From NCBI GenBank assembly GCA_042569785.1, contig JBHPGW010000004.1, forward strand, positions 16,937-80,936: a stretch of DNA of 64,000 nt, read 5' to 3'. Position 1 is the first letter of the stretch, and the number at the start of each line of letters is the position of its first letter. The notes under the pieces are model-generated. The model was not told the origin of the DNA and did no database searches. It was given only the letters and a program-made list of their open reading frames with translations. The translations under genes and the position numbers were made by a program. The stretch comes from JBHPGW01 sp042569785 (GTDB taxonomy: Bacteria > Planctomycetota > Phycisphaerae > Sedimentisphaerales > Anaerobacaceae). This document shows positions 7,134 to 15,289 of the stretch, one piece after another.

Positions 7134-8177
7134 ATGGCAAATAAAACAGCGGTCATTCTGTTAGCGGTAATGTTTCTTGCTGTCGGTTGTCAGGAAAGCC
7201 GGACTTCTGTAGGTGGGGGTTATTTGCGTATCGATACGCCTGAAGGTATGATCGGTTATCTTCAGCGTCAGGGTTCTCCGGCAATGAAGTCTGTCGAAAT
7301 CTGGGACAACGTGTATGGGCCGGGGTTGAAAATAGGTACTGCGCATTATGAAGTTTTTACGACACTTCTTGAGCCATTGATGCTTAGTCAGGTTTCCGGT
7401 TTTGTAGAGTCCGCGTATCGAGCGTACAACAGGCAGCTGCCCGAACCAATTGAGGCAACGAGGAAATTTACTGTTTATCTTTTTGCCACACGTTTGCAGT
7501 GGGAGCAGTTCACGAAAGAATTCACCGGCTCGCAGGCACCTTTGTATATGAAAATAAAATCTGGTGCTTATTATCTCAATGGTGTTTGCGTTACTTATAA
7601 TATCGGTGCCAATCGGACGTTTTCGGTGCTCGGGCATGAAGGGTGGCATCAGTTCAACAGCAGGCTGTTCAAATATCGTCTGCCGAGCTGGCTCGATGAG
7701 GGCATCGCGATGCAGTTTGAGATTAGCAGGTATGAGAACGGCATGTTTTATTTTGAGCCTGCTCGCAATGGCGGCCGCTTAGGCGGTTTAAAAATCACAT
7801 TGAGAAAAAACAAAATGATACCGCTTGAACAATTAGTGTCCATGAATCCGGGCGAGGCGATCGTGGCAAGTGACGACATGGTGACAGCTTTTTACAGTCA
7901 GGCCTATGCGCTGGTTCGATTTTTGCGGGAAGATAATTACAGTCAGCGGTTAGCCAATTATCACTGGCTGCTCATTGATGGTTTAAAGGGTAACTGGCAG
8001 TTAAAGGGTCGGCTTAAAGAAATTGCGGCTGACCGGCGAATTCCGCTGACGGTTGGATGGAACCGAATCGTTGGGCCACAATTGTTCCGTGAATATATCA
8101 GCAAAGATTTCGAACGGATCGACCGTGAGTTTACTGATTTTTGTAGAAAGTCGGTCTATCACGTTCGAGTAAAGTGA
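7134..8177 (+). CDS. Lipoprotein with gluzincin-type HExxH motif (DUF1570-like)
   Basis: A 347-residue envelope protein. Residues 1-19 form a lipoprotein signal ending LAVGC. The middle holds HEGWH at residues 168-172 and, 17 residues further, a glutamate in WLDEGIA (189); this HExxH...E arrangement is that of gluzincin metallopeptidases (peptidase MA-like), and proteins of the DUF1570 type common in Planctomycetes share it. The region before it may be a prodomain. The C-terminal third is not recognised. No strong ribosome site precedes ATG 7134, which follows the AMMECR1 gene by six bases, so translational coupling is likely. Protease activity is predicted from the motif only. Confidence 0.7.
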   Translation: MANKTAVILLAVMFLAVGCQESRTSVGGGYLRIDTPEGMIGYLQRQGSPAMKSVEIWDNVYGPGLKIGTAHYEVFTTLLEPLMLSQVSGFVESAYRAYNRQLPEPIEATRKFTVYLFATRLQWEQFTKEFTGSQAPLYMKIKSGAYYLNGVCVTYNIGANRTFSVLGHEGWHQFNSRLFKYRLPSWLDEGIAMQFEISRYENGMFYFEPARNGGRLGGLKITLRKNKMIPLEQLVSMNPGEAIVASDDMVTAFYSQAYALVRFLREDNYSQRLANYHWLLIDGLKGNWQLKGRLKEIAADRRIPLTVGWNRIVGPQLFREYISKDFERIDREFTDFCRKSVYHVRVK

Positions 8178-8187
8178 TCGGTGATCA

Positions 8188-8769
8188 ATGAAAGATTTCT
8201 TTTCCCTTGTTTTGGCGTCGAGTTCGCCTCGGCGAAAGAGTTTGCTGAGCCAGGCAGGTTACGAGTTTCTCGTAGTCGAGCCTGAGGTTGATGAGTCTGG
8301 GTTTTCCAGTGAAGGGGTCGGCTCTTGTGATTATGCCAAGCAGCTTGCACTGGCTAAGGCTAAAAATGTCGCGGATAAGTTCGTGGATTCTGTGGTGATC
8401 GGGGCTGATACGATAGTCGATTATGAGGGGGAGATAATCGGTAAGCCTGCTGATATCAAAGACGCCGAGCAAACAGCAAGAAAACTTTTCGGCAAGGCTC
8501 ACAAGGTAATAACCGGCATCGCGATCGTCAGGCTAAATGACGGTTTAGAGATAATCGAGAGTGATACTACTGTCGTTTATCCTAAGAAAATGAGCGATTC
8601 GCAGATCGCTGAGCATCTTAAAGGCGGTTCCTGGCGTGGAAAAGCCGGTGGTTATGGAATTCAGGAGAGGGGGGATGAGTTCGTAGAGAAAATAGACGGG
8701 AGTTTGACCAATGTTATGGGTATGCCGATGGAGCTTTTACAGCGGGTGCTTGATGGATTAAAAAAGTAG
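8188..8769 (+). CDS. maf: Maf-family nucleoside triphosphate pyrophosphatase
   Basis: Maf proteins hydrolyse non-canonical or excess nucleoside triphosphates to monophosphates and pyrophosphate in the cytoplasm. The N-terminal signature LVLASSSPRRKSLLSQAGYEF is a textbook Maf start, the motif VVIGADTIVDYEGEIIGKPAD sits near residues 70-90, and the later GKAGGYGIQERG block completes the active site. Length (193 residues) is normal. It begins ten bases after the HExxH lipoprotein gene and is probably the last gene of that run. Which nucleotide it prefers (dTTP/UTP or m7GTP class) is not something I can fix by eye. Confidence 0.95.
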   Translation: MKDFFSLVLASSSPRRKSLLSQAGYEFLVVEPEVDESGFSSEGVGSCDYAKQLALAKAKNVADKFVDSVVIGADTIVDYEGEIIGKPADIKDAEQTARKLFGKAHKVITGIAIVRLNDGLEIIESDTTVVYPKKMSDSQIAEHLKGGSWRGKAGGYGIQERGDEFVEKIDGSLTNVMGMPMELLQRVLDGLKK

Positions 8770-8846
8770 AATTTCCTTGAATGTCTGGCTCTAATCGGGT
8801 ATAATTAGTTGATTAGGGTTTTGTTGAAATATTTAGGGAGGTTAGG

Positions 8847-11144
8847 ATGAGGAATTTTTTGATATTGGGCTTTCTTTGCGTATTTATTTTATCGGGAGTG
8901 GTTTGCGCCGAAAATTCGTCTGCGGCAGGTGGTTTTGTTGGTTATGTCGAGGATGAATTCATAGTTGTAATGAAAGAACAGGCCGGCGAGCTAAACGGGG
9001 GCCTAAGTAACGGGTATTTCGTAACAGGTAGAAAAGATCTTGACGATATCGGTAAGCAGTTCAAAGTCAGCCGTATCAAAAAACAATTCTCACCTGTTAA
9101 AAGAGAGCGAGTCGTTTCTACGTTAAGAAAAAAGTTGTCTCGCTATCACAAGGTTCGATTTGAAAATGGTTCGCTCGCTGAAGCGATGGAGGCTTATCGC
9201 AAACATCCGCTGGTCGAACTGGTCGAGCCGATCGGTATTTGTCAGGTTTATCTTGAAGCTAACGACCCTACTTATCTGGCTGGGCCGCCTGGTCAGTGGA
9301 ATCTTTGGGGCACTTACGGTATCGAAGCTAATACGGCATGGAACACAGAAACAGGTGATCCTAATGTAGTGGTAGCAGTTGCCGATACCGGTGTGCGTTA
9401 CTATCACCCTGACCTGGGCGGGGACAATGCTGCGTGGGGGCCTGACAGCCCGGCGACTAACGGGAATATCTGGGTCAATGCCGGTGAGATCCCAGACAAT
9501 GGTATTGACGACGACGATAACGGTTTTGTAGACGATACGATCGGATGGGATTTTGTTTCGCGTAACCGTGGTGGAGGTATTAACTGTATTGATATTGACT
9601 GCTCCGATGTCGACAACGACCCAGATGATGGTGAAGGACATGGCACTTATGTAGCCGGCATTATAAGTATGATCACAAATAACGCTTATAAGGGGGCAGG
9701 TGTCGCGGGTGGTTTCAGTGACGGCAATACCAGTGGAGTTGGTAATGGCGTTAAAGTTATGCCATTGCGTATCGGTTACGAAGCGAATCAGGGCGGAACT
9801 ATTTTTCCAATCGTGTACATGGACTGGGCAGGGGAAGCGATCGTTTATGCGGTAGACCAAAAAATAGAGAATAACGTCAACGTAGTTGCCGTCAATTGTT
9901 CCTGGGGCTCTGTCTATGAAAGTGGTTTAGATTTGGCAGTTAATTACGCATTGGCCAATGATGTGATGGTTGTTCACGCCGCGGGTAATAGTGCTAGTTC
10001 AACTCCCGGATTTCTTGGCAGTAAAGCTGGTGTAATGAACGTTGCGGCGACCGATATCAGCGGTGTTGGCGCCTGGTTCACAAATTACGGCTCGTGGGTG
10101 GATGTTGCAGGGCCTGGGGTTAGTATCTTCAGCACATACGTCGATAGCCCCAGTTACACAGCGGTACTTTCCGGTACTTCGGCGGCAGCTCCACATGCCT
10201 GTGCTATTGCGGCACTACTCGAATCGTTCGATCCGTCTCTTACCCGCTTTGAAAAATTCAACTTTATCGTCAATAACACAATACCGTATAATGATGCCAA
10301 AGACCTTGGCTCAGGGATTATGAATGCCGCAAAGGCAATTGAAGCGGCCTTTCCCCTTTCGCCTGCTGATTTTAATGGCGATCGACTTATAGATATGGCG
10401 GATCTTAAGGTTATAGTGACAAACTGGCTGTTTGGAATATCTGCTGATACAGTGCCCAGTCCGCAAGTAGCCAGGTGGAAACTTGACGGCAATGTTGAAG
10501 ACTCTGTCGGCGGTAATGATGGTACTATCAATGGCGATCCTGAGTGGGTAGATGGTATTGTTTTGGGCGGGTTAGAGTTTGACGGCGACGACTATATCAA
10601 CTGCGGTAATGACAGCAGTCTGAATCTGAGCAATAATTTCTCAATTGCTTTATGGCTAAAAGCTGACAGCGGAGTGGCTGTTCTTTGCAAGGGTACAAAA
10701 AACGCAACACAACTCAACGGCGCATATAGTATCAATTACAATGGCACTGACAGCTGTATTTTTATTTTAAGGGACAATACTAATACTGCTTTTAATATGA
10801 TCTCGGCACCGATAACCGCTGGACAGTGGACGCATATCACTGCCACGTTCAGTGACGGTGATATGACTCTTTATACAGACGGCAGCACACCGGCAGCAAC
10901 GGGGACATTAGCGACAGCAACTATAAACACCAATACCGAGTCATTTGTAATTGGATGCGAAACAAATGATTCTTACTATCTCACCGGCAGCCTCGACGAT
11001 GTGCGAATTTATAACAGCGTTCTTTCTGAGGGTGATATTCAGGCTATCGTTTTGTTGTCGGCAGAGGGTGACCTGAATGGTGACAGTAAGGTCGATGGTG
11101 AAGATTTTGCCGATCTGGCAGGACAATGGTCTCCCGAGCACTGA
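8847..11144 (+). CDS. Secreted subtilisin-like protease with LamG and dockerin-type repeats
   Basis: This 765-residue exported protein is an S8 serine protease. A signal peptide covers residues 1-21 and an inhibitor-like propeptide follows. The catalytic triad is Asp180 (VADTGV), His265 (GEGHGTYVAG) and Ser445 (LSGTSAAAPH), with the oxyanion Asn381 in AAGN. An Asp-rich loop DNGIDDDDNGFVDD resembles calcium-binding insertions. After the protease come a dockerin-like half motif ADFNGDRLIDMADL (about 508-521), a LamG/concanavalin-type jelly roll (about 545-735), and a second half motif GDLNGDSKVDGEDF at the end. It starts after a strong GGGAGG site. It probably attaches to a surface or carbohydrate while degrading proteins (inference). 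The gene stands alone. Confidence 0.92.
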   Translation: MRNFLILGFLCVFILSGVVCAENSSAAGGFVGYVEDEFIVVMKEQAGELNGGLSNGYFVTGRKDLDDIGKQFKVSRIKKQFSPVKRERVVSTLRKKLSRYHKVRFENGSLAEAMEAYRKHPLVELVEPIGICQVYLEANDPTYLAGPPGQWNLWGTYGIEANTAWNTETGDPNVVVAVADTGVRYYHPDLGGDNAAWGPDSPATNGNIWVNAGEIPDNGIDDDDNGFVDDTIGWDFVSRNRGGGINCIDIDCSDVDNDPDDGEGHGTYVAGIISMITNNAYKGAGVAGGFSDGNTSGVGNGVKVMPLRIGYEANQGGTIFPIVYMDWAGEAIVYAVDQKIENNVNVVAVNCSWGSVYESGLDLAVNYALANDVMVVHAAGNSASSTPGFLGSKAGVMNVAATDISGVGAWFTNYGSWVDVAGPGVSIFSTYVDSPSYTAVLSGTSAAAPHACAIAALLESFDPSLTRFEKFNFIVNNTIPYNDAKDLGSGIMNAAKAIEAAFPLSPADFNGDRLIDMADLKVIVTNWLFGISADTVPSPQVARWKLDGNVEDSVGGNDGTINGDPEWVDGIVLGGLEFDGDDYINCGNDSSLNLSNNFSIALWLKADSGVAVLCKGTKNATQLNGAYSINYNGTDSCIFILRDNTNTAFNMISAPITAGQWTHITATFSDGDMTLYTDGSTPAATGTLATATINTNTESFVIGCETNDSYYLTGSLDDVRIYNSVLSEGDIQAIVLLSAEGDLNGDSKVDGEDFADLAGQWSPEH

Positions 11145-11200
11145 CTTCCTGCACCGCCGCTTTAGTGATTCATATATTGTGTGCTTGAGAGGAGAATAAC

Positions 11201-11284
11201 TGCCGAAGGAGGGACTTGAACCCTCACCCTGTCGCCAGGACGGGATTTTGAATCCCGCGCGTCTGCCAATTCCGCCACTTCGGC
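11201..11284 (-). tRNA. tRNA-Leu (CAA)
   Basis: On the minus strand an 84-base cloverleaf is readable. The acceptor stem GCCGAAG pairs with the 3' end CTTCGGC, the D arm and the T-arm GAGGG..TTCAAGT..CCCTC are present, and the anticodon loop TTCAAAA between CGGGA and TCCCG gives anticodon CAA. A long variable arm CCTG-GCGA-CAGG marks a class II tRNA, as leucine tRNAs are. The terminal CCA is not encoded. It sits between the subtilisin and WYL-regulator genes on the opposite strand. Confidence 0.95.
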
Positions 11285-11364
11285 TTCGATAGCGTATTAT
11301 CTGTTATTTTGGGGCGATTGTCAATCGCAGGGGGAAATTTTTCCGGAATCTCACGCTAAAAAAC

Positions 11365-11394
11365 TTGACTATACCTCTATGGCGATTGCATAAT
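11365..11394 (+). promoter_or_regulatory. Sigma-70-type promoter of the WYL regulator
   Basis: TTGACT at 11365-11370 and CATAAT at 11389-11394 are separated by 18 bases. Transcription would begin near 11401, leaving about 40 bases of leader before ATG 11443. The minus-35 box coincides with the first codon of a longer open frame, which argues against that longer start. Confidence 0.65.
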
Positions 11395-11442
11395 CATAGC
11401 AGTAACAGAAAGGATTTTTGTGTTAACTATTTGGCGGCGGCG

Positions 11443-12414
11443 ATGAAACCTAAAAAGATAACCAGGATCATGCGTATTCTCACAGCCTTACAGGCTGGTG
11501 AGTGCTGCAACGTTAACGATCTGGGGAAGATGTTTGGCGCAAGTAGGCGAACTATCTTTCGTGATCTCAAGGAATTAGAGAATATCGGTGTTCCTTACCA
11601 CTTTGACAACAAAGACGGTACTTACACAATGGACCCGGATTTTTTTCTTCCGCCTATCGACTTGACGCTTCAGGAGGCACTTAGCCTGCTGCTGGTTGTA
11701 CACAATTCGTTTAATCAGATGCAGATGCCGTATGAGGATTCGGCGTTGGCCGGGGTACTTAAGATTAGCAGTAATCTGCCCATTAAGACCAGGCAATATT
11801 GCTCAGCCGCAATAAAGAATGTTTCCACACGAACCCACGCCGGTGCTCCGATGGCAGGGCTTAGCAAAACTTTCACACTGTTACAACAAGCGGTTATGAA
11901 TAAACAAAAGGTGGCCCTGCATTACGATTCGATTTTCGATAAGCAGGTCATCAAGCTGACGCTTTGCCCCTGTCATCTGATGTATAACCATCGTGCCTGG
12001 TATGTGTTGGGGTTTTCGAGCCTGCACGATAGTATCCGTATGTTCAAGCTCAATCGTGTAAAGAAAATAAAACTCCTGACCGCAAAATTCATCGAGGATA
12101 AAAAATTTGAGCTGTACGAGCATCTCGGCAGAGCATGGTCGATGATCCCTGAGGGTCAACTGTATAATATTAAGCTTCGATTTGCAGCCAAGGTTGCCCG
12201 TAATGTGACAGAGGTGTCGTGGCACAGTACTCAACAGGTTACACACAATCCAGATGGATCCGCTACGGTCGATTTCCGCATCGATGGGCTTGGAGAGATA
12301 ATCTGGTGGGTGCTGGGTTACGGGGACCAGGTAGAGGTACTCGCGCCGAAGGCGCTTCGGGATCGCGTAATTAAAGCCGCGAAAAAGATGATAAAGATAA
12401 ACGAACGCGTGTGA
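11443..12414 (+). CDS. HTH and WYL-domain transcriptional regulator
   Basis: A 323-residue cytoplasmic DNA-binding protein of the DeoR-like/WYL family. Residues 1-60 hold a winged helix (ITRIMRILTALQAGECCNV, then FGASRRTIFRDLKELENIGV). A PDPDF-linked linker leads to a WYL ligand-sensing domain with YNHRAWYVLGFS and DSIRMFKLNRV, and a C-terminal WCX-like extension. WYL proteins sense ligands such as nucleotides or single-stranded DNA and can repress or activate; the target here is not evident. I use ATG 11443 because the upstream extension overlaps a promoter. It is followed by the AT-rich gap at 12415-12721, so it may act on that region, but that is speculation. Confidence 0.88.
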   Translation: MKPKKITRIMRILTALQAGECCNVNDLGKMFGASRRTIFRDLKELENIGVPYHFDNKDGTYTMDPDFFLPPIDLTLQEALSLLLVVHNSFNQMQMPYEDSALAGVLKISSNLPIKTRQYCSAAIKNVSTRTHAGAPMAGLSKTFTLLQQAVMNKQKVALHYDSIFDKQVIKLTLCPCHLMYNHRAWYVLGFSSLHDSIRMFKLNRVKKIKLLTAKFIEDKKFELYEHLGRAWSMIPEGQLYNIKLRFAAKVARNVTEVSWHSTQQVTHNPDGSATVDFRIDGLGEIIWWVLGYGDQVEVLAPKALRDRVIKAAKKMIKINERV

Positions 12415-12721
12415 AATCACTGTGGATAAGTTGTTAGGAAACCTGTGTGTTTATGATGGGTGGAAACTGGCGGAAAGTTATAGTGTTAGATATTGTTAGT
12501 GAGATAAGTATTGATAAGAGGGATTTCACAAGTTATCCACCAGATGGTTTGAGTGATTTTTTATGTTAAGTAATTTTATAATAAGGTGTTGGAATTGGTT
12601 AGAGCCGAAGACCTGACAATTTCACAGCCTATATGACTAATACTAATATATTTATATATTATAATAGAAACTACTTACAGCGGTGTTAGATATTGAGAAA
12701 TTGTGCGGATGAAAGGGGATT
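12415..12721. other. AT-rich intergenic region with DnaA-box-like sequences
   Basis: This 307-base gap has no gene. TGTGGATAA at 12421-12429 is the exact reverse complement of the DnaA box TTATCCACA, and TTATCCACC at 12533-12541 is a one-mismatch box in the opposite orientation. An extremely AT-rich run lies at about 12636-12667. The word GTTAGATATTG occurs twice, at about 12485 and 12685. This could be an origin-like element or a DnaA-controlled regulatory region; local strand composition does not support a chromosome origin here. Confidence 0.4.
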
Positions 12722-13459
12722 ATGCAGGAGATGAAAAAGCGTTTAGAAGACAAAGTTGCACTGGTAACAGGAGCAAGCAGAGGTATAGGCAGAGCTATCA
12801 GTATCGCATTGGCTAAAGAAGGGGCCAGCGTTGTTCTCGCGGCTCGGTCGAGGGATAAATTAAATGAAGTTGCTGATGAGGTAACTGCCGCAGGTGGTAA
12901 GGCTCATATTGCTACTGTCGAACTTACGGAAGAGGAATCTATAAAAAATATTGTAAAGGCGGCCGCAGAAAAATTTGGCAGGTTGGATATACTGGTCAAC
13001 AATGCAGGTATTACGCATTCAGCAAGCCTGGAGGATACCCGGACCAGCGACTGGGAGAGGTGTATGCAGGTTAATTCGCGGGCACCATTTATCCTTTGCA
13101 GGGAGGCGCTTGGCTTGTTGAAAAAAGCACCGGCTGGTTACATTATCAATATTGCCTCAGTGGTAGGGGTTAAGGGTTACCCTCTGCAAAGTGCTTATAC
13201 CGCATCTAAACATGCTCTGCGCGGTATGACGATGTCGCTATCAGAGGAAATGAACGGAACGAATGTCAAAGTGCACCTGCTTTGTCCGGGTGGAGTTGAT
13301 ACCGATATGGTTGACAGGGTTCGGCCCGATATTCCTAAGGACGAACTCATAAAACCCGAAGAGATCGCTGAATTAGTGCTGTACCTTGTAACACATAAAG
13401 GAAATGCGATTATCGATCAGATAAATATTCGCAGGGCCAGCTCGACTCCGTGGTTTTAA
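12722..13459 (+). CDS. Short-chain dehydrogenase/reductase (SDR family)
   Basis: A 245-residue NAD(P)-dependent oxidoreductase of the classical SDR family. The cofactor motif TGASRGIG lies at residues 16-23, NNAG at 93-96, and the catalytic Ser146, Tyr159 and Lys163 sit in NIASVVG and YTASK. The C terminus, RRASSTPWF, is typical of a widespread subgroup of uncharacterised 3-oxoacyl-ACP-reductase-like SDRs. ATG 12722 is preceded by AAAGGGGA, a good ribosome site. A strong terminator follows directly, so it is probably monocistronic. The substrate cannot be told; FabG-like function is possible but no fatty-acid genes are nearby. Confidence 0.9.
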   Translation: MQEMKKRLEDKVALVTGASRGIGRAISIALAKEGASVVLAARSRDKLNEVADEVTAAGGKAHIATVELTEEESIKNIVKAAAEKFGRLDILVNNAGITHSASLEDTRTSDWERCMQVNSRAPFILCREALGLLKKAPAGYIINIASVVGVKGYPLQSAYTASKHALRGMTMSLSEEMNGTNVKVHLLCPGGVDTDMVDRVRPDIPKDELIKPEEIAELVLYLVTHKGNAIIDQINIRRASSTPWF

Positions 13460-13460
13460 A

Positions 13461-13491
13461 AAAAAACTGCTAACGCTGGGGCAGTTTTTTT
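13461..13491 (+). terminator. Rho-independent terminator after the SDR gene
   Basis: A perfect ten-base stem (13461-13470 with 13481-13490), AAAAAACTGC/GCAGTTTTTT, encloses a ten-base loop and ends in T-rich sequence two bases after the stop codon. The A/T arms make it potentially bidirectional. Confidence 0.9.
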
Positions 13492-13546
13492 GGTATAAAA
13501 GGACAGTGATGAATTAAACGACCTTAAAAATGATGGTGGAGGTTTA

Positions 13547-15289
13547 ATGGCTCTTGCGGCAAGGATGCGACAAAAACAATGGCAGGTTCACCCGGCTGAT
13601 GAGCATACCGCTGAATTTGCCGACTCACTTAAGGTGCCCCAACTTATAGCACAGGTATTGATCAACCGGGGGGTAACCGATGCTGAAACAGCACAGGTGT
13701 TTCTCAACCCGAAACTTACCGAACTGATCGGCCCCGAACAGATGCCGGGAGTTAAACAGGCGGTTGCTCGTATAAAGCTGGCGATTGAAAATAAAGAGAA
13801 GATCACGATATATGGGGATTATGATGTTGATGGCATAACAAGTGTTTCAATCCTCTGGCAATTGTTCACCATACTCGGCGCCGACATTGATTATTATATT
13901 CCACATCGCGTTGAAGAAGGGTATGGCCTGAACTCTGAGGCGGTCGAGGAGTTAGCCAGGGCGGGCACCAGAGTCCTGATAACAGTTGACTGCGGAGTAA
14001 CTGCTATAGATTCTGCCAAGGCAGCAGCGGTCGCTGGTATTGATCTGATAATAACCGATCATCACCAGTTGGGAAGACAGTTGCCCCAGGCGGTCGCGAT
14101 CGTTCATCCGTTGCTGGATGAAACTTACGGCAATCATAATTCGGCGGGGGCGATGGTGGCGTTTAAGTTTGCCTGGGCCATCGCGAATGATTTCAATAAC
14201 GGTCGTAAACTTTCCGGCCAGTTGCGTGATTTCATGATAACGGCGACATCGCTTGCGGCAATGGGGACGATCGCTGATGTTATGGACCTTCGCGGCGAGA
14301 ATCGTGTGCTTACAAATTACGGATTAAAATCGTTGCCTAAGTGCGGGCTTTGCGGAATAGATGCTCTGATAGAGTCTACCGGCCTTACCGGACAGGGACT
14401 TGACAGTTACCATATAGGCTTTCGTCTGGCACCGATGCTTAACGCGGCAGGCAGGATGGGACATGCGCGATTAGCGGTGGAGCTTTTGACCAGTGACAGC
14501 AATATTCGGTCGATGCAGATAGCTGACTATCTTAAAGAGCAGAACAATCAGCGTCGTAGTTGCGAACGCAAGATATTCAAGCAGGCCTGCGAGATGATAA
14601 TGGCCCAGGGGCTCAATCATCCTGATAGAAAGAGTATTGTACTGGCAAACGAGGGCTGGCATACCGGTGTGATCGGGATCGTTGCTTCGAGGATAATCGA
14701 TAAGTATTATCGTCCGACAATTATGATCAATACTGAAGAAAAATTTGCCCAGGGTTCGGCACGTTCGATACCGGGCTTTGATATTCATGCGGCGATCGAG
14801 GCCTGCTCGGAGCATCTGGAGAGGTTTGGCGGGCACAAGATGGCGGCTGGAGTGAGGTTGGAGACTGGGAAAATTGAATCTTTCGCAGCGGACTTCGAGG
14901 CTTATGCGAAAGAAAATATTCTGCAGGAAAATGTTGTGGCCAAACTCGATATCGATGCGATGGCCGAACTGGGTGAATTTAATTATGATACAGTAAGTCG
15001 ATTGCAGATGCTTGAGCCTTTTGGTCAGGGTAATCCTGAGCCTGTTTTCGCAACCAAAGGTGTGCGTCTTGTTTCGCCTCCGAGAAAGGTCGGAGCAAAG
15101 GGCGACCACTTGCAGTTAACAGTAACCGACAATACCGCAACTATACGCTGTATCGGTTTTGGGATGGGGAAATTCGAGAAGAAGCTGCTTGGGGCGGACT
15201 TTTTTAGTATTGCGTATCAGCCCGGGCTCAACACCTTCAATGGTAATACCAATGTTCAGCTTGTGTTAAAAGATATTCAGTTCGATTGA
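13547..15289 (+). CDS. recJ: Single-stranded-DNA-specific exonuclease RecJ
   Basis: RecJ degrades single-stranded DNA 5' to 3' in recombination and mismatch repair. The DHH phosphoesterase motifs are all present: DYDVDG near residues 90-96, TVDCGV near 145, and ITDHHQ with D171-H173; the DHHA1 motif GGHKMAAG lies near 428-435, followed by an OB-fold-type C-terminal domain (MLEPFGQGNPEPVF). Length of 580 residues is within the family range. GGAGG sits a few bases before ATG 13547. The gene overlaps the convergent transglutaminase-like gene by 13 bases, so the two 3' ends share DNA. No recombination partner gene is adjacent. Confidence 0.95.
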   Translation: MALAARMRQKQWQVHPADEHTAEFADSLKVPQLIAQVLINRGVTDAETAQVFLNPKLTELIGPEQMPGVKQAVARIKLAIENKEKITIYGDYDVDGITSVSILWQLFTILGADIDYYIPHRVEEGYGLNSEAVEELARAGTRVLITVDCGVTAIDSAKAAAVAGIDLIITDHHQLGRQLPQAVAIVHPLLDETYGNHNSAGAMVAFKFAWAIANDFNNGRKLSGQLRDFMITATSLAAMGTIADVMDLRGENRVLTNYGLKSLPKCGLCGIDALIESTGLTGQGLDSYHIGFRLAPMLNAAGRMGHARLAVELLTSDSNIRSMQIADYLKEQNNQRRSCERKIFKQACEMIMAQGLNHPDRKSIVLANEGWHTGVIGIVASRIIDKYYRPTIMINTEEKFAQGSARSIPGFDIHAAIEACSEHLERFGGHKMAAGVRLETGKIESFAADFEAYAKENILQENVVAKLDIDAMAELGEFNYDTVSRLQMLEPFGQGNPEPVFATKGVRLVSPPRKVGAKGDHLQLTVTDNTATIRCIGFGMGKFEKKLLGADFFSIAYQPGLNTFNGNTNVQLVLKDIQFD

